NCBI GenBank assembly: GCA_020744425.1
Contig: JAGMUV010000009.1
Location: 2,108,001 to 2,172,000, forward strand
Reading direction: 5' to 3'
From: Dactylonectria macrodidyma
Lineage: Eukaryota; Ascomycota; Sordariomycetes; Hypocreales; Nectriaceae
Length of the DNA: 64,000 nucleotides
Positions within the stretch are counted from its first letter, which is position 1, and every line of letters starts with the position of its first letter. A program made the translations under genes and the position numbers. This document shows, one piece after another, positions 44,702 to 56,136 of the stretch. The notes beneath the pieces were generated by a model that worked only from the letters and a program-made list of their open reading frames with translations, was not told the DNA's origin and made no database searches.

Positions 44702-45310
44702 ATACTCTGTCTGCCTCACTTTCTTTCCGGCTTTTGAAAACGCGGCATTCTGCAAACAACCTCGAGGTCCTGTTGCATTGCTGGTCTCGGTGTGTGGAGT
44801 TTCAGTGGGCAACCAGGAGCGACACGGTCGAGCGATAAGTGCCGGAGATAGATCAGCGTGCATTGATAAGTGAAGGTGTCTTCAGTGTGGTTTTAATAAG
44901 GGGCATTCAGACCAGTATTAGAATCACGACACACCGAGTAGCCACTTCCAGAGGTGCACAAGCGGCCTCAGCATGAGGATGAATCAATCAATGCATCACC
45001 ACATCCACCAATGAAGCGTCTTCTTATCTCGTCTTGGAGTTTTTTTCTTCTCTCTTTTGTCTATCTCGTAACGTCATCCCGGGCGTAGAAAACGTCTTCT
45101 ACATGCGAGAGCTCGGATGGATGTGATGGATGGCTACCAGATCCTCTTGGACATGCTTGCAACAGGGGGGGAAGAGGCCTAGTCTGCCCTCAGATCTTCG
45201 CGGTGTCATTCCTCTCGTTTCGCTTTCGTTTGCGCCGTCTACGGTCCGCATCTTTCAACACTTGCTGCTTTTCCTCCACGCGTCCTCCTTCTATGTTCTC
45301 AATAGGTTCT
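44702..45310. other. 3'-3' intergenic region before FRS1
   Basis: Spacer with a T-rich tract at 45039-45060. No gene seen; expected to hold both 3' UTRs. Confidence 0.55.
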
Positions 45311-47264
45311 CTACAAGAAATACTCAATATTGACCTCGAGAGTGCTAACGGGGTACCTGGAACAAGGTCAGCATTGTTTGTGTCGATGCAAGAGGTGGGG
45401 ATACTTGGGAGAACTCACTTCAGATCAAACTTCTCCAACACGGTGGGATGCAGAACACCGAACTCGCCAATGCGTGCCTCCTTGCCACCAAAGCGGAGGT
45501 AGACGGCTGCAGCATGGCCGGGGAAGAAGGTGGCGTCGTCTTTGAGCTCCTCGATCCAGTAGCCGTCGGGCTTGCTGGGATCCTCCTGGGTGAGGAAGGA
45601 CGTTCGGAGCATGAGCAGGACGCGGTCAAGAAGACCATGGACAATCTCGAAGCCACTTGTGCGGCCGTACCAAGCAGCAGAGAAGTGACGCTCATTGCGA
45701 GCCCGACGCTCCAAGGACTCGTCCTTGAAGACGACGTCAGAAACCTCGAAGATCTTCATGGGGACGCTGTGGCCCTTGTTCTCGCGGATGGTCTTGAGGA
45801 GACCAGGCAGGAGAGTAGATCGCACGACCTGATACTCAGCAGTCTTGGGGTTGGCGAGGCGGACCACGGTGTTTCCGTCATCCTTGCGATTAAGCCAAGC
45901 AAAGTTCTCGTCATGGCTGCACAGACTTAGGGGTAGAACCTCGCTCCAGCCGGCCATGGCGGCCTCGGTGCGGATGATGTCGCTGAGCTTGTTGACCATC
46001 AGGGGAGCACCAACTGTAGCACTTCGGGTAGGCGCAGTGCGAGGGAGGTTGTTGTAGCCATAGCACACCGCGAGGTCCTCCATGATATCACATTGGTGAA
46101 GAACATCGGCACGGGTGGGGGGGATGGAAACCTCGAGGAGGTTAGAGTCCTTTTCAGAGAGCTTACAGGTGTAGGCCATCTTGGAAAGTAGCTTGCAGAG
46201 GCTCTCGGTAGACTCGCTGAGGCCGGTGCAGCTGTTGAGGTAGTCAATCTCGACGTCGAAAACCCGAGGCTTGAAGCTAGGGGTGACGCGAGTGAGGTTG
46301 TTGTGCTCCGAGATGATCTTGACGGGTTCGACGGTGAAAGGGTCGGCGCAGTACTCGGAGAACATGGTAACCATCATATCAGTGACAATCTCCAGCTTAG
46401 TGAGATCAGTAGCGGTGATCTCGATGAAGACATTGGTGGTCTCCAGGGTAATCTTGGAGTGATCGCCGTTGATAATTGGGGGTAGCGATGCAACGATCCT
46501 TTGGGAATCATAGATGACAGGATACACGGGAGCATCGCGGATGATGTGAAGGTAGCGGCCCAAATGCTTGTCATTCTCGTAGAAGGTCATCAACTCCTCA
46601 GCATTCATCTCCTTAGTCTGGTTCAGGGGCGCGAATTTGATGTCCTTCGGGTTCAAGGCCTCATACGTGAAGGGGCCCTTGACAGTGTCGAGATCATGGG
46701 TACCGATGGAGACGAGAGTTCGGTTGCGAGCCAAGTTCTGGTGCAGTTTGTCTTGTAGGGCGATGAAGGACTCATAGCGGTCCTTGGTGAACTTGATGTT
46801 GCGCAGAATGGCGCCGGCGACATAGGGGCGAACCTGGTCGGCTTCGGGGTGGACGGTGATAGTCTCTAGTTTACCATCCTTGGGCTCGACAAGGCGGAAG
46901 TTGGGCGGGGGGACACGGCCGCGGAAGATGTTGAGGTTCAGAGCGATACCCTCGAAGCAGAGCATGTCATAACGGTTGGCGGGGATCTCGATCTTGAGCT
47001 GGGGGGGCTCCTGGACGCCATTGACGATGGGGCGGGCGTCATTCTCGGTGTCTTCGTCAAGCTCGATACCGAATTCGAAGCATAGGTCCTCGAACTCCTC
47101 GGTCGTGAATCTGTTACGCGGAAAAGTGACTCGGTCAGTTCGGTTGGCTGCATTTCATAGTCGACTGACAGTGACAGAGGAGGGGGTAGTGAGGGGCATC
47201 ATGATCCGCACTTTTGACCAAGGGCTTCGTAGAGCTTGTACTTGTCGACGGAGATGGTAGGCAT
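45311..47264 (-). CDS. FRS1: Cytosolic phenylalanyl-tRNA synthetase beta subunit
   Basis: Three exons: 47264-47212, 47110-45419 and 45356-45311; introns 47211-47111 (101 bp) and 45418-45357 (62 bp). The protein has 596 residues, matching the usual length of about 595. Exon 1 encodes MPTISVDKYKLYEALGQ, and the join gives KFTTEEFEDLCFEFGIELDED. The B3/B4 editing region and B5 domain (DVEIDYLNSCTGL, KMAYTCKL, EVSIPPTRADVLHQCDIMEDLAVCYGYNN) are visible. The C-terminal catalytic-like module includes SLCSHDENF, LANPKTAEYQVVRSTLLPGLL and GEFGVLHPTVLEKF. The last 15-residue exon finishes KYPVSTLEVNIEYFL. It pairs with the alpha subunit to charge tRNA-Phe and to hydrolyse mischarged Tyr-tRNA-Phe. Confidence 0.95.
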
Positions 47265-49912
47265 GGTGAAGTAGAGGACTCAGTGGCAGCCTCTGGCCTA
47301 GATGATGTTCCTGTCCAAGAATTGTAGGCGTGGATAGCTCCCGTTGGACTTGAGAGTGAGCGTGGGACTTGGCCAGGGCGTGTGGATTCCACTGAGTCAC
47401 AGGAAATTTTAGGGATGGACGCCCTTCGCAGACGATAGATCGATCAGTGAGGGACAGCGCAGCGATATGATGAGACTTCCCTCTGGCAGCGACCCCTCAC
47501 TAATTGAAAGTACCATGCTAGCGGCGACCTTGCGGGATGGGAGCCTGTCCGGATCATCGATGCTCCTCATCCGGTGACAGCTTGGCAGAGTGTGGCTGAT
47601 GAGGGGCAGCTGCTGCGACAGACCGCAGATAAGTTTAGGTTCAGCCCCCCCACGTGATTCTGGGGATGGGGGATTAAAGGTGGAGGGTGGAGCCGCTCAA
47701 CGTCACCACCATTCCAGTAGCTGAGGGAGTGGTGGCAGAAGCTGAAAGGAGCGGAAGGTTTTCGGTGACAAGGGCATCTAGGTCACGAGAGTGCTCGGTG
47801 AAAACCAGATAGGCAGTTCCTTCTTGGTTTTTGATTCTTTAAATGAAGGACCCTGATAAACATGCCGCTGCCGATGACGACCTAACTGCAAACGCTTGGC
47901 TCAGGCACAACCTCACATGAATCTGAGACAAGGGGTAAGAGTTACCGCGTCATAACAGCTTCTCTTACGGAAGACTTTCCTCTGAAGCTAATTTAAGCAA
48001 CTGCTGAATCAACTTTTGTTTCCGACATAGCAACGCTCTCTCAGCTGCTCGGCGTGTTGCCACGCTATTCCCTTGCGCTTGCCTTTCCAACGACGGGATG
48101 CCCGCCTGCAGAGTGACATCTGTATCACTGTCCCACAAGTGCCTTCATTGGATGGGAAAGGGCGAGAAATAAATATGGACATCATTGTCTTCCCTAAAAA
48201 CTGGTAGTCTCGTGCCCTTACAACTTTCATCGCCTTTAAATCCGCAGAGGCAGCATGGGTTACACTGCTGATCAATTCTAAAGCTAGATGCAGATTAAAC
48301 GACCACCTCGTGTAGGTACTACGTGATGCTTTATTTCTCCAACAAAGGCAAGCACTAGAAGGCGGATATCTTCAGCATGGCTTTAGCGGGTTTCGGTGGA
48401 CGCCAGACAACACCAAAGGGTGGAGGAAAAACACCACACACCATGGAGCATCAACTTACGCTCTGCCGCCAAAAGCAACATTGGGACGTAGATTGTAGAT
48501 AGTTTAGACTACTCTAGTACTAAATTTGTCCTTTTGTTTATTTAATTTCTTCTACAATTTGGTTATTACTTATTCCTGAGAGTAGCGAATGGGTTTAGTG
48601 CAGTAAAAGAGGTCAACTGGTGTGTGGTGTTTTTCTTCCAGAAACACCTACAGCACATCAGCAAGGCGTCCGTGCGGTGGCCCTGGAGACATTGCAAGAC
48701 ACCTAGGAATAGGTAGTCCATCGAATCCTGTGCTGATGGGCGAGGTCCTATCAAAATGATGGATGGATGGATCCCTCCCAGAAGGCTTTGCCTAATTTGG
48801 GCCGGATCCTTCTGACAGTCAGGAAGGGGAGGATGCCTTGGATGCCTCGCTATTCCTTCAAGAAGTGCCAGCGACTGTTGTACTACGTATGCAATCATTA
48901 ATTTTTTTTCCCCTACGCACCTAGCATCTTGTGCGTGGCGGCTGCGTGCTTATCACGGCCTCCCATTCGTGGTTGGAAGCCATGACTGGTGGTTGCTGGT
49001 TGTGATGGCCACTGGACGAAGTAGCTCGTTGTTGGGGTTGTCCTACGAATCCAATGAGATGAGGGGCCACAGCGTCGCTCCCCACCCCAGCCACACTAAC
49101 ATTCACCACCCCTGGTCGCTATTTCCCACATCCCCTCATTTGGCCCCTAACGGGTTGCCAGCTGCTGTCCTGCCTGCCAGTTGAGAGAGTCTTGTCCAGG
49201 CTGGGCTCCCACACATGGAAAGGAGATACAAAGCCTAACAGCACAGAGGGCAAGAGGAGAACTTCAGAACCTAGAACCCAAAGCCTACAGTACAGCGCAC
49301 TCAGTTCCAACCCACCCACTGTACTTGTCACAGCTCCACTACCACCGCCATCCACCTACACCTCTCCCGCACCTTCTGCTGCGTTAGGTACCTACCTCAC
49401 TAAAAAAACCCACCCACTCAGCTTATTACCCGCTATAGTACCGCCCGCCACCACCACCTCAGGTACTGCCCACTGCCCATTGCCCACTGCCCACTACTGC
49501 CGCTGTCAAAGAGCCTCTCCTCCCTCCCTCTCCTCTCGCCCCGACGACCAACTCAGAACATCTTCCTCATTTTCATTCACATGTCCACGGCCACGGCCTC
49601 GACCTCCTCGACCACGTTCACGTCTGCGTCCCTGGCCAGTTTCGACTCCGACCCGTTACCTCCCTCGCCGGTCAGTTGCTGTCCGATATCGCGCTGACCT
49701 GCCAACCTGACTCTCCGCTTGGCCGTCTCGTCCTGCCAAAAATCGTGTGTTGGAACTCCCGCGCAAACCATTGCATCACCCACCCGCACACGCGATCCAC
49801 CCCCGTCCGCATCCTCCCTCCTCCTCCCCGACGGCCACTTCGCTTCTGCCGAGACGCTGTCCGCCTCCCTCGACTCTTTTGCGATCTTGCCGTCCTGCGC
49901 TCCCTGCACGCC
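47265..49912. promoter_or_regulatory. Divergent intergenic region between FRS1 and TPD3, with a TIR-bounded element
   Basis: 2.65 kb without a supported gene. It contains the 220-bp inverted-repeat element described at 48421-48640 and a TAGGTACCTACC motif at 49385-49397. The C/A-rich stretch 49300-49900 leads into the PP2A gene; its ORFs are low-complexity Pro/Ser/Arg sequence. Confidence 0.55.
48421..48640. mobile_element. 220-bp sequence bounded by 23-bp inverted repeats (possible MITE)
   Basis: The left arm, 48421-48443 (TGGAGGAAAAACACCACACACCA), matches the reverse complement of the right arm, 48618-48640, at 22 of 23 bases, including 17 perfect bases in a row. The interior is AT-richer and has no ORF. 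I see no clear target-site duplication, so a non-autonomous DNA transposon remnant is only one reading; a chance or regulatory hairpin is another. Confidence 0.4.
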
Positions 49913-52281
49913 ATGGCTGACGCGCCCAACTCCAGCGATGAGCTGTACCCCATCGCCGTACTCATCGACGAGCTAAAGGTATGGCGGTGACGCCACGCTA
50001 TCCTGCTGCCGCTTCTTGCTGCCTCTCCTGCTGACTTTTGTTCTCTGTTCCCCGCCAGCACGACGATGTTTTGCTCCGCCTCAACGCCATCCACCGTCTC
50101 TCTACCATTGCCCTCGCCCTCGGCGCCGAGCGAACCCGTGAGGAGCTCATCCCCTTCCTCGATGGTCAGTCAAATCTTCGCTGCCGCCCCCTCGCCACTG
50201 CTGCGTCCCTTCTGCGTGCCTGCTTCGTCCTTGCTTCATCAACCAGTTACGATATTTCAGCTCTCCTAACTAAATTCATGCACAGAGTCCGTGGAAGATG
50301 AGGATGAGGTCCTGGTCGCCCTGAGTGATGAGCTCGGTGGCTTCGTCGAGTACGTTGGCGGTCCTCAGTGGGGTCACGTCCTGCTCTCACCCCTGGAGAA
50401 CCTGGCGGCCATCGAAGAGCCCGTCGTGCGCGACAAGGTAAATTCACACTTCCCCTTACTCACTTCCCTTATATCACTCTCCTCTAACTATTTCACCTCC
50501 AGGCTGTCGAGTCTCTCAACAAAATCTGCAGCGAGCTCTCATCGCAACAAGTCGAGGAATACTTCATCCCCCTCACGATCCGCCTCGCCAAGGCCGATTG
50601 GTTCACATCCAAGGTCTCGGGATGCGGCCTCTTCACAACCCCCTACAAGAAGGTTTCTCCTCCCATTCAGGAACAGCTGCGACAACAGTTCGGTCTGCTA
50701 GTCCACGATGAGACCCCCATGGTCCGTCGTCAGGCCGCCACCAACCTGGCCAAATTTGTCAAGGAGATGCCCGCTGCCATCGTTGTCGATGAGATGATAC
50801 CCCTCTTCCAACACCTTGCCCAGGACGACCAGGACAGCGTCCGGTTATTGACAGTCGAGATTCTCATTTCCATCGCCGAGGCCGTGCCCAAGGAGCAACA
50901 GTCTAGCCATGGCGTCCTCCTCACCTCGCTGCGTAACTTGATAGAGGATAAGAGCTGGAGGGTCCGATATATGATTGCCGATCGATTTGAAAAGGTGCAT
51001 CAGAGATTTCTGATTCCCGTCATCCACTACAAGCAATGCTAACATATTGCCACATAGATTGCCAAGGCTGTTGACGAAGAGGTCGTTTCGAGAGATCTCG
51101 TCCCCGCCTTCGTAAAGCTCCTCAAGGACAACGAAGCCGAAGTCCGAACCGCCATCGCTGGCCAGATCCCCGGCTTCTGCGCCCTCGTCGACCGCAACAC
51201 ACTCCTTAACGACATCATGAGCAGCGTCGAAGACCTTGTGTCTGATACGTCACAGCACGTCCGAGCTTCCCTGGGTACCCAGATTAGCGGATTGGCTCCC
51301 ATCCTCGGCAAGCAAGAGTATGTTCTAGGTTCTTGTTGGCCATCTATCCCATGCTCACATCCATCGCAGAACTATCGACCACCTACTTCCCATGTTCCTT
51401 CAGATGCTCAAGGATGAGTTCCCTGAGGTCAGGCTCCACATCATCTCAAAGCTGGAGCTCGTCAACCAAGGTAGATGACACCCGTGATCTCGCGCTCCGA
51501 GACCCCAGTAAGCTAACATGATATAGTCATTGGCATCGATCTCCTCTCGCAGTCTCTCCTCCCCGCTATCGTGCAGCTAGCCGAGGATAAGCAGTGGCGA
51601 GTGCGCTTGGCCATCATTGAATACATTCCCCTCCTCGCTAGTCAGCTGGGCGTCCAATTCTTCGACGAGAAGCTCAGTACGCTGTGCATGGGGTGGCTCG
51701 GAGACACCGTCTTCTCCATCCGAGAGGCAGCAACTCACAATCTCAAGAAGCTGACGGAGGTGTTCGGTGTGGAGTGGGCCAGTGAGGCGATCATCCCCAA
51801 GGTCATGGCTATGGGCAACCACCCCAACTACCTCTACCGAATGACTACTTGCTTTGCCATTTCGGTAAGACACGGCGGCGCGTACTCCCTTTCATAGACT
51901 CCTTGCTAACCGAGCCGTGTGTAGACCCTAGCAACCGTGGTGAGCATGGATGTGATTGCCAAGTCGATTCTACCCATGCTGGACAAGCTGGTTGGCGACG
52001 ACATCCCCAACATCCGATTCAACGTGGCCAAGACGTACGCTGTCCTGATTGACGTTCTGCGACGCCTCCCCGACGAAGGAACACTCTACGACCTGGAGAA
52101 GCAAAGCGCCGAGATCGTTCCGTCACCGCGAGGCATGGAGCTGATCCAACAGCGAGTTGTGCCCAACCTGGGCAAGCTGCAGAAGGACGATGATGTGGAT
52201 GTGCGGTACTTTGCGACGACGGCGGCGGCGGCCGTGACAGGGCCCATTGCGGGCGGCGAGCCTATGAATACATCACCATAG
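49913..52281 (+). CDS. TPD3: PP2A scaffold subunit A (PR65), HEAT-repeat protein
   Basis: Eight exons: 49913-49978, 50059-50164, 50286-50437, 50503-50994, 51058-51317, 51370-51470, 51527-51864 and 51925-52281, 623 residues. The seven introns are 52-121 bp, all GT-AG, with phase kept at every join. The protein opens [38 protein letters not shown] and consists of about 15 HEAT repeats. Typical intra-repeat sequences are [51 protein letters not shown] and [17 protein letters not shown]. Family knowledge: the A subunit holds the catalytic C subunit and one of several B subunits, and acts in the cytosol and nucleus in mitosis, morphogenesis and stress control. The C-terminal tail is slightly longer than usual (GGEPMNTSP). 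Confidence 0.95.
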
Positions 52282-52817
52282 ATGAGAGACGTAATGAAGC
52301 AATTCTTGTTGCCACGACAGCTACTTCGTTGCCCCTATTTACGAGCCTGTGGCCAGAGGACATGGAACCATGCAGCGGCGCGCATTGCATTCTAGAGGCC
52401 GGCGTGAGGTGAGGGATTGATACGGTCGTGGGTGGGACGAATGGATACCTACCTACCTGGGCACCGGATGCTTCTCTTCTTTTGCGAAAACGAAAGAAAA
52501 CTGCAGGAGGGTTAATGGAGAGTTATGAAGAGTCATTGTGAGGGTTGAAGGTGACGAGGGTATGTAGCCGACAGGCAGGCTGAGCCAGCATCAGAGCTGG
52601 CGTCGAGGCCTAGGCCCAACCTTAGAATGCTCGAGTCGATGACGGGGTCCCAGATACAGATGTATGATACACAGTTTACAGAGCAGAGGGGAGTGAATGG
52701 TATTTGTATTTGCACTAGGTGCTGGAGTCAGCATGCGCCATATGAGTCTCGTCTTGGCCGGGGGGGGGGGGGGGGGTTTATCTTGAGTTTATTTTCATCT
52801 AGTGGGCAGCGACTAGT
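52282..52817. other. 3'-3' spacer between TPD3 and EFM4 with a 17-G run
   Basis: Short convergent spacer. It holds a TACCTACC motif near 52445-52459 and an uninterrupted run of 17 G at 52760-52776, close to the EFM4 stop. Confidence 0.6.
52760..52776. repeat. 17-base poly-G run
   Basis: Uninterrupted G on the plus strand, so C in the predicted 3' UTR of EFM4 and G in a TPD3 read-through transcript. Confidence 0.85.
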
Positions 52818-53670
52818 CTACACTCTGCGAAAGCACAGTGTGCTAATAGTCTGTCCTTTGGCGCCGCCGAAGCTGAAGGACTTGTACTCTACCCTCCCAG
52901 CAAGGTCGAAGCCGTCCTCACCCCGACGCTCGAACCAACCTTGCAGCTCCGACTCGGTCCAGTTGCAACTTGTGACGAGGAAGATACCGCCCTTTCTTAC
53001 GAGGCGCAAGACGCGGTCTCGATATCCCTCGCATAGGCGGCGGCCCTGGGGGTCCTTTTCATCGCTGAGGCAGATGGCATCGAAGGTGCCTTTGTCCAGT
53101 ACGATGTCCCAGCCGTCGGCCTGAGCACCGTTCAGAACGATGTCGAAGGAACCCGCGATGACATCCCACTCTTGGAACTCTACGGGATCGGGAGAATCGG
53201 CATCGGGCTCGGCGTCAGATTCTGCCTGCTTGGTGGCGGTGATTTGGCGAGCAAGGGCGATGCTCTGTGGGCTGTAGTCGACACCGAGGGCACGACCGGG
53301 CCATGACTCGTCGCGGAGGGCAAAGAGGAGGGAGCCGTTACCGCAGCCCAGGTCGAGGAATGCGGCGTCATCGCGGGAGATGGCCAGGTCATTGACGAGC
53401 AGTTCGAGGTCGCCGTCGGCGAGGCGCTCGAGGAAGTCGAGGATCTTGGTCTCAGCGTCAGAGTCGTCGAACCACACGGTACCGATGTCGGAAGGATCTG
53501 CTGCGTGGTTGGAGATTTCGCGAGTGTAGAGCGTGTCCCAGCTGTTGGGCTCCGTGTTAGTCTGGGAAAGGTAGGAGTAGTCAAAGGACAGATGAGACGG
53601 GATGGACGGACTATTCCTTTGTGCCGAGCTTGGAAGGCTCAAGGTGCTGCGGTTGTTCGGACGAGGGCAT
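52818..53670 (-). CDS. EFM4: Protein-lysine methyltransferase Efm4 (eEF1A methyltransferase)
   Basis: Two exons: 53670-53612 and 53541-52818; intron 53611-53542 (gtccgt...caacag, 70 bp). The protein has 260 residues. The join restores the signature N terminus EPSKLGTKEYWDTLYTREISNH. SAM-binding motif I is FLDLGCGNGS at residues 81-90, with LGVDYSPQSIALARQ and LDKGTFDAICLS downstream, all diagnostic of the Efm4/EEF1AKMT2 group. The group methylates a lysine of translation factor eEF1A in the cytosol. An acidic insert (AESDAEPDADSPDP) lies between the second and third core strands. The donor GTCCGT is unusual, but no other GT gives this join. Ignoring the intron yields a wrong start and loses the conserved YWD motif. 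Confidence 0.91.
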
Positions 53671-54530
53671 TTCGAGTCTTTGTTTTCAAGAGACTTGAAG
53701 GAGAAGAGAAGTTTGTGTGGTGTTGGTGTTGTTTCAAGGGCTTTGATCTGAAGATTTGGACATTGAAGCTATTGCGACCCTCGCGATTTGGTGGGGGTGG
53801 TGATGAATGGCCCGGAATGGTAGGCGGTGAGACGTGGGGTAGGTACAATGAGTTTTGAGATGACGACGGCAGAATGGACAGTTCAGGTCAACATACCACT
53901 CGCAGAATAGTGCAGTGGCTCTCCACCTTGACAACCGCGTCCGATCAACCCTTTGCGAAGGTGTGAGACTCGGTGTGAGCTCTTGATCACTTACAGCCAA
54001 TCGATCACCATGAAGAAAGGCACACCAGGCGGCTCTCAGTCATTCTTGAACTTGGATCCGGCCCGTCCAGAGTGTTCAACCCGAATCAAATTGACCAGGG
54101 TTGGTCATTCCACGGCCGCTCAGCGCCTATCATTCCTCGCCGGGTCTAACACGGGTTCGCGAGGTTGACAACGTCGAGACAGGCCCAAAAGCATTCGAGC
54201 TTTCCACCTCAAAGCCCTATCATAGGCTGGTTGTCCTTGTCCTGCCTCTTTGCTCTCTGCTCTCCAACTACCTACCTACATGTACGCGGGAGATGGTGGG
54301 TCTAGAGCAGTCTGCTAGCAAAGTAAGGATAGCACATCCTTCGACGAACAGAGTTGCCTTCAGTATAGGAGCAGAGTAGACTAACTAAATCCTTGAATAT
54401 TTTTTTTTAAAACAGGTATTAATAAGGTAATTCTGTTAGAGCTCTGTTAGAGGAGATATATGCTATTACTCCTCTGCTGCGCTAGGTAGCTGTTTATATA
54501 AAAAACGGGAACAGGCTCCTGTAGGAGCAC

Positions 54531-54732
54531 CTCAGGTGGACCACGCCGAGCTAACTCCCCCGCCTCCCCGGTGTTCCGGTAGGTATGCACCATCATCATC
54601 GCCGTAGGCGTTCCTGTCTGCTCTATAACAAAGCAATTCATCTTCGTCTTTCTTGAAATCATCAGCTTTTCTCAACATATCTGCCTCATCATTTTCTCCA
54701 CGCCCTTCATATTGACTTGGGCTTTTCAACAT
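54531..54732 (-). pseudogene. Possible fragment resembling the C-terminal helical part of an Hsp70-like protein
   Basis: The minus-strand frame includes EADMLRKADDFKKDEDE and RADRNAYGDDD. This is reminiscent of the Hsp70 lid pattern 'M..EAE.FK.EDE' followed by 'ARN..E'. It has no upstream Hsp70 domain and is soon followed by Gly/Ser-rich, then AT-rich sequence. The match is by eye and weak. Confidence 0.2.
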
Positions 54733-55296
54733 TGATCAAATATACATGTACGTCGCCATCTATTTGTCATGGACTCCTAGTACGCCAACTCTGTCCCGTC
54801 ATACAAAGGGTCCAGAGCAAGCTAACTAGTGAACCATGGTTCCATCGCCGGCGCTATCACGACATTCAGCACGATCCTGACAACCTTCAGAAGGGACTCA
54901 GATGTGTAACTGTTGGCAGAGCCGACGTGGCCAAGCTGAGGTCAGCTGAAGAAGTTCACAAGACAACACTGAGCCTCCTTCTGGAAAAGATCAACCAGTT
55001 CGTAACCCCTAGTTTAGAATCAAGTCGATAATACCACCCTATACTTTGAAGCTAATGTCGAGTTACTTTTGCAAGCTACGAGATTTATTTAAGTCGACAG
55101 ATCCAAGATCTTCGAGGTTGTTGAGTTGCTCGCTGGACTTCGCACTGGGGTGTTGACGGGCGTTGCGCTAAGCTCTCAACCATGTATGCTGCAAAAGTAT
55201 CTCGACGAAGCAACCTCCTGTGCCGAGAAGACTTTGGACGAGTCTGCAGGAGAACCAAGGGCGAAGGATCGTAGTGATATCATAACCTATCCTTGA
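54717..55296 (+). pseudogene. Decayed gene of unknown family, with frameshift and in-frame stop
   Basis: An open frame to 55031 includes the protein-like segment LRCVTVGRADVAKLRSAEEV, followed by TTLSLLLEKINQF. Shifted by one base, the frame from 55045 reads FEANVELLLQATRFI, then TAA at 55090-55092, then continues VDRSKIFEVVELLAGLRTGV and LDEATSCAEKTLDES to TGA at 55294-55296. A third frame across 55080-55115 also reads like protein (EIYLSRQIQDLR), which suggests a small indel. Helix-like sequence in successive frames points to a broken gene rather than chance. I do not recognise the family. An alternative is a real gene with an intron I have not placed. Confidence 0.4.
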
Positions 55297-56136
55297 GCCA
55301 CGATGTGACGTTTGAGTCAATCTGAAGAAGTGTCAATGACACCCCGAGAGGATCGTTCTGGCCGGAAAGGTTGTGAAACAGAGGAGCGTACATTGGAGGC
55401 CTGTTCTATTTATATTAATAATGTATAATGAGAAAGCCGTTTAAAATCTACAGAGTCATTTCAGCCTCTGAGCTCGTAGTACACAAATAATGACAGCTCC
55501 TCAACATGGATTTATGGCAAGTGATGATCGCAAAGGGCAACTTCATAGCAGACATCCCGAGGTGAGAGGCGTAGATAAATGGAATCACTCAAGGCAAATC
55601 ACGATCTGGAACAAGGAATGAAACGATGAGTTGCGGATGCGGGTCGTTAACGCTCGCATTCAAGCCGGTTGTATTTAGCAATGGTACGCGGTCCGTCCTC
55701 TTTCTAAACCTCCCCATGCCAGCCAGAAACACTAGACGAGAGAAGACCAACGCCTTCCATGCAACCGGTTGCAAAAAAAAATGTGTGATAAGAATGGTCA
55801 GTATAATAAAGCCATCTTAGGAAGGGGCGATTGGCTAAAACAAAAGAGCCCTCTTCCTCCCATATGTGCCCCACCATTCATCTGATTCTTTTTGTGTCAT
55901 GAGGACGACACCATCTCGTCCGTCGATCGTCATAAGCATTCGTCAACAAGAGTTAAAACCAAATAAGTTCCCAACACCAGGCCCGTGTGACATAAAACGA
56001 AAAGCTTCCCAAGCAGCAACCTAGAGAGAAAATAAGAAAGCAGAAAGTGACGCCCGGAAACCCCCCCCCGCGTCCAGTGGCGAGAGGGGGTTCCGAGACT
56101 GAGGCTTCTTTTGCATCTTTATACCGGGTGGGTGGT

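Larger units (their letters stand above)
53671..56136. other. Intergenic region with decayed coding sequence
   Basis: 2.5 kb between EFM4 and TIF6. It includes AT-rich sequence at 54400-54500, a weak protein-like minus-strand fragment at 54531-54732, and a decayed plus-strand gene at 54717-55296. The rest shows no gene. The 3' UTR of TIF6 occupies the right edge. Confidence 0.5.

Noticed and set aside
49192..49710. 172-codon plus-strand ORF
   Set aside because: Pro/Ser/Thr/Arg sequence produced by C-rich promoter DNA ahead of TPD3.
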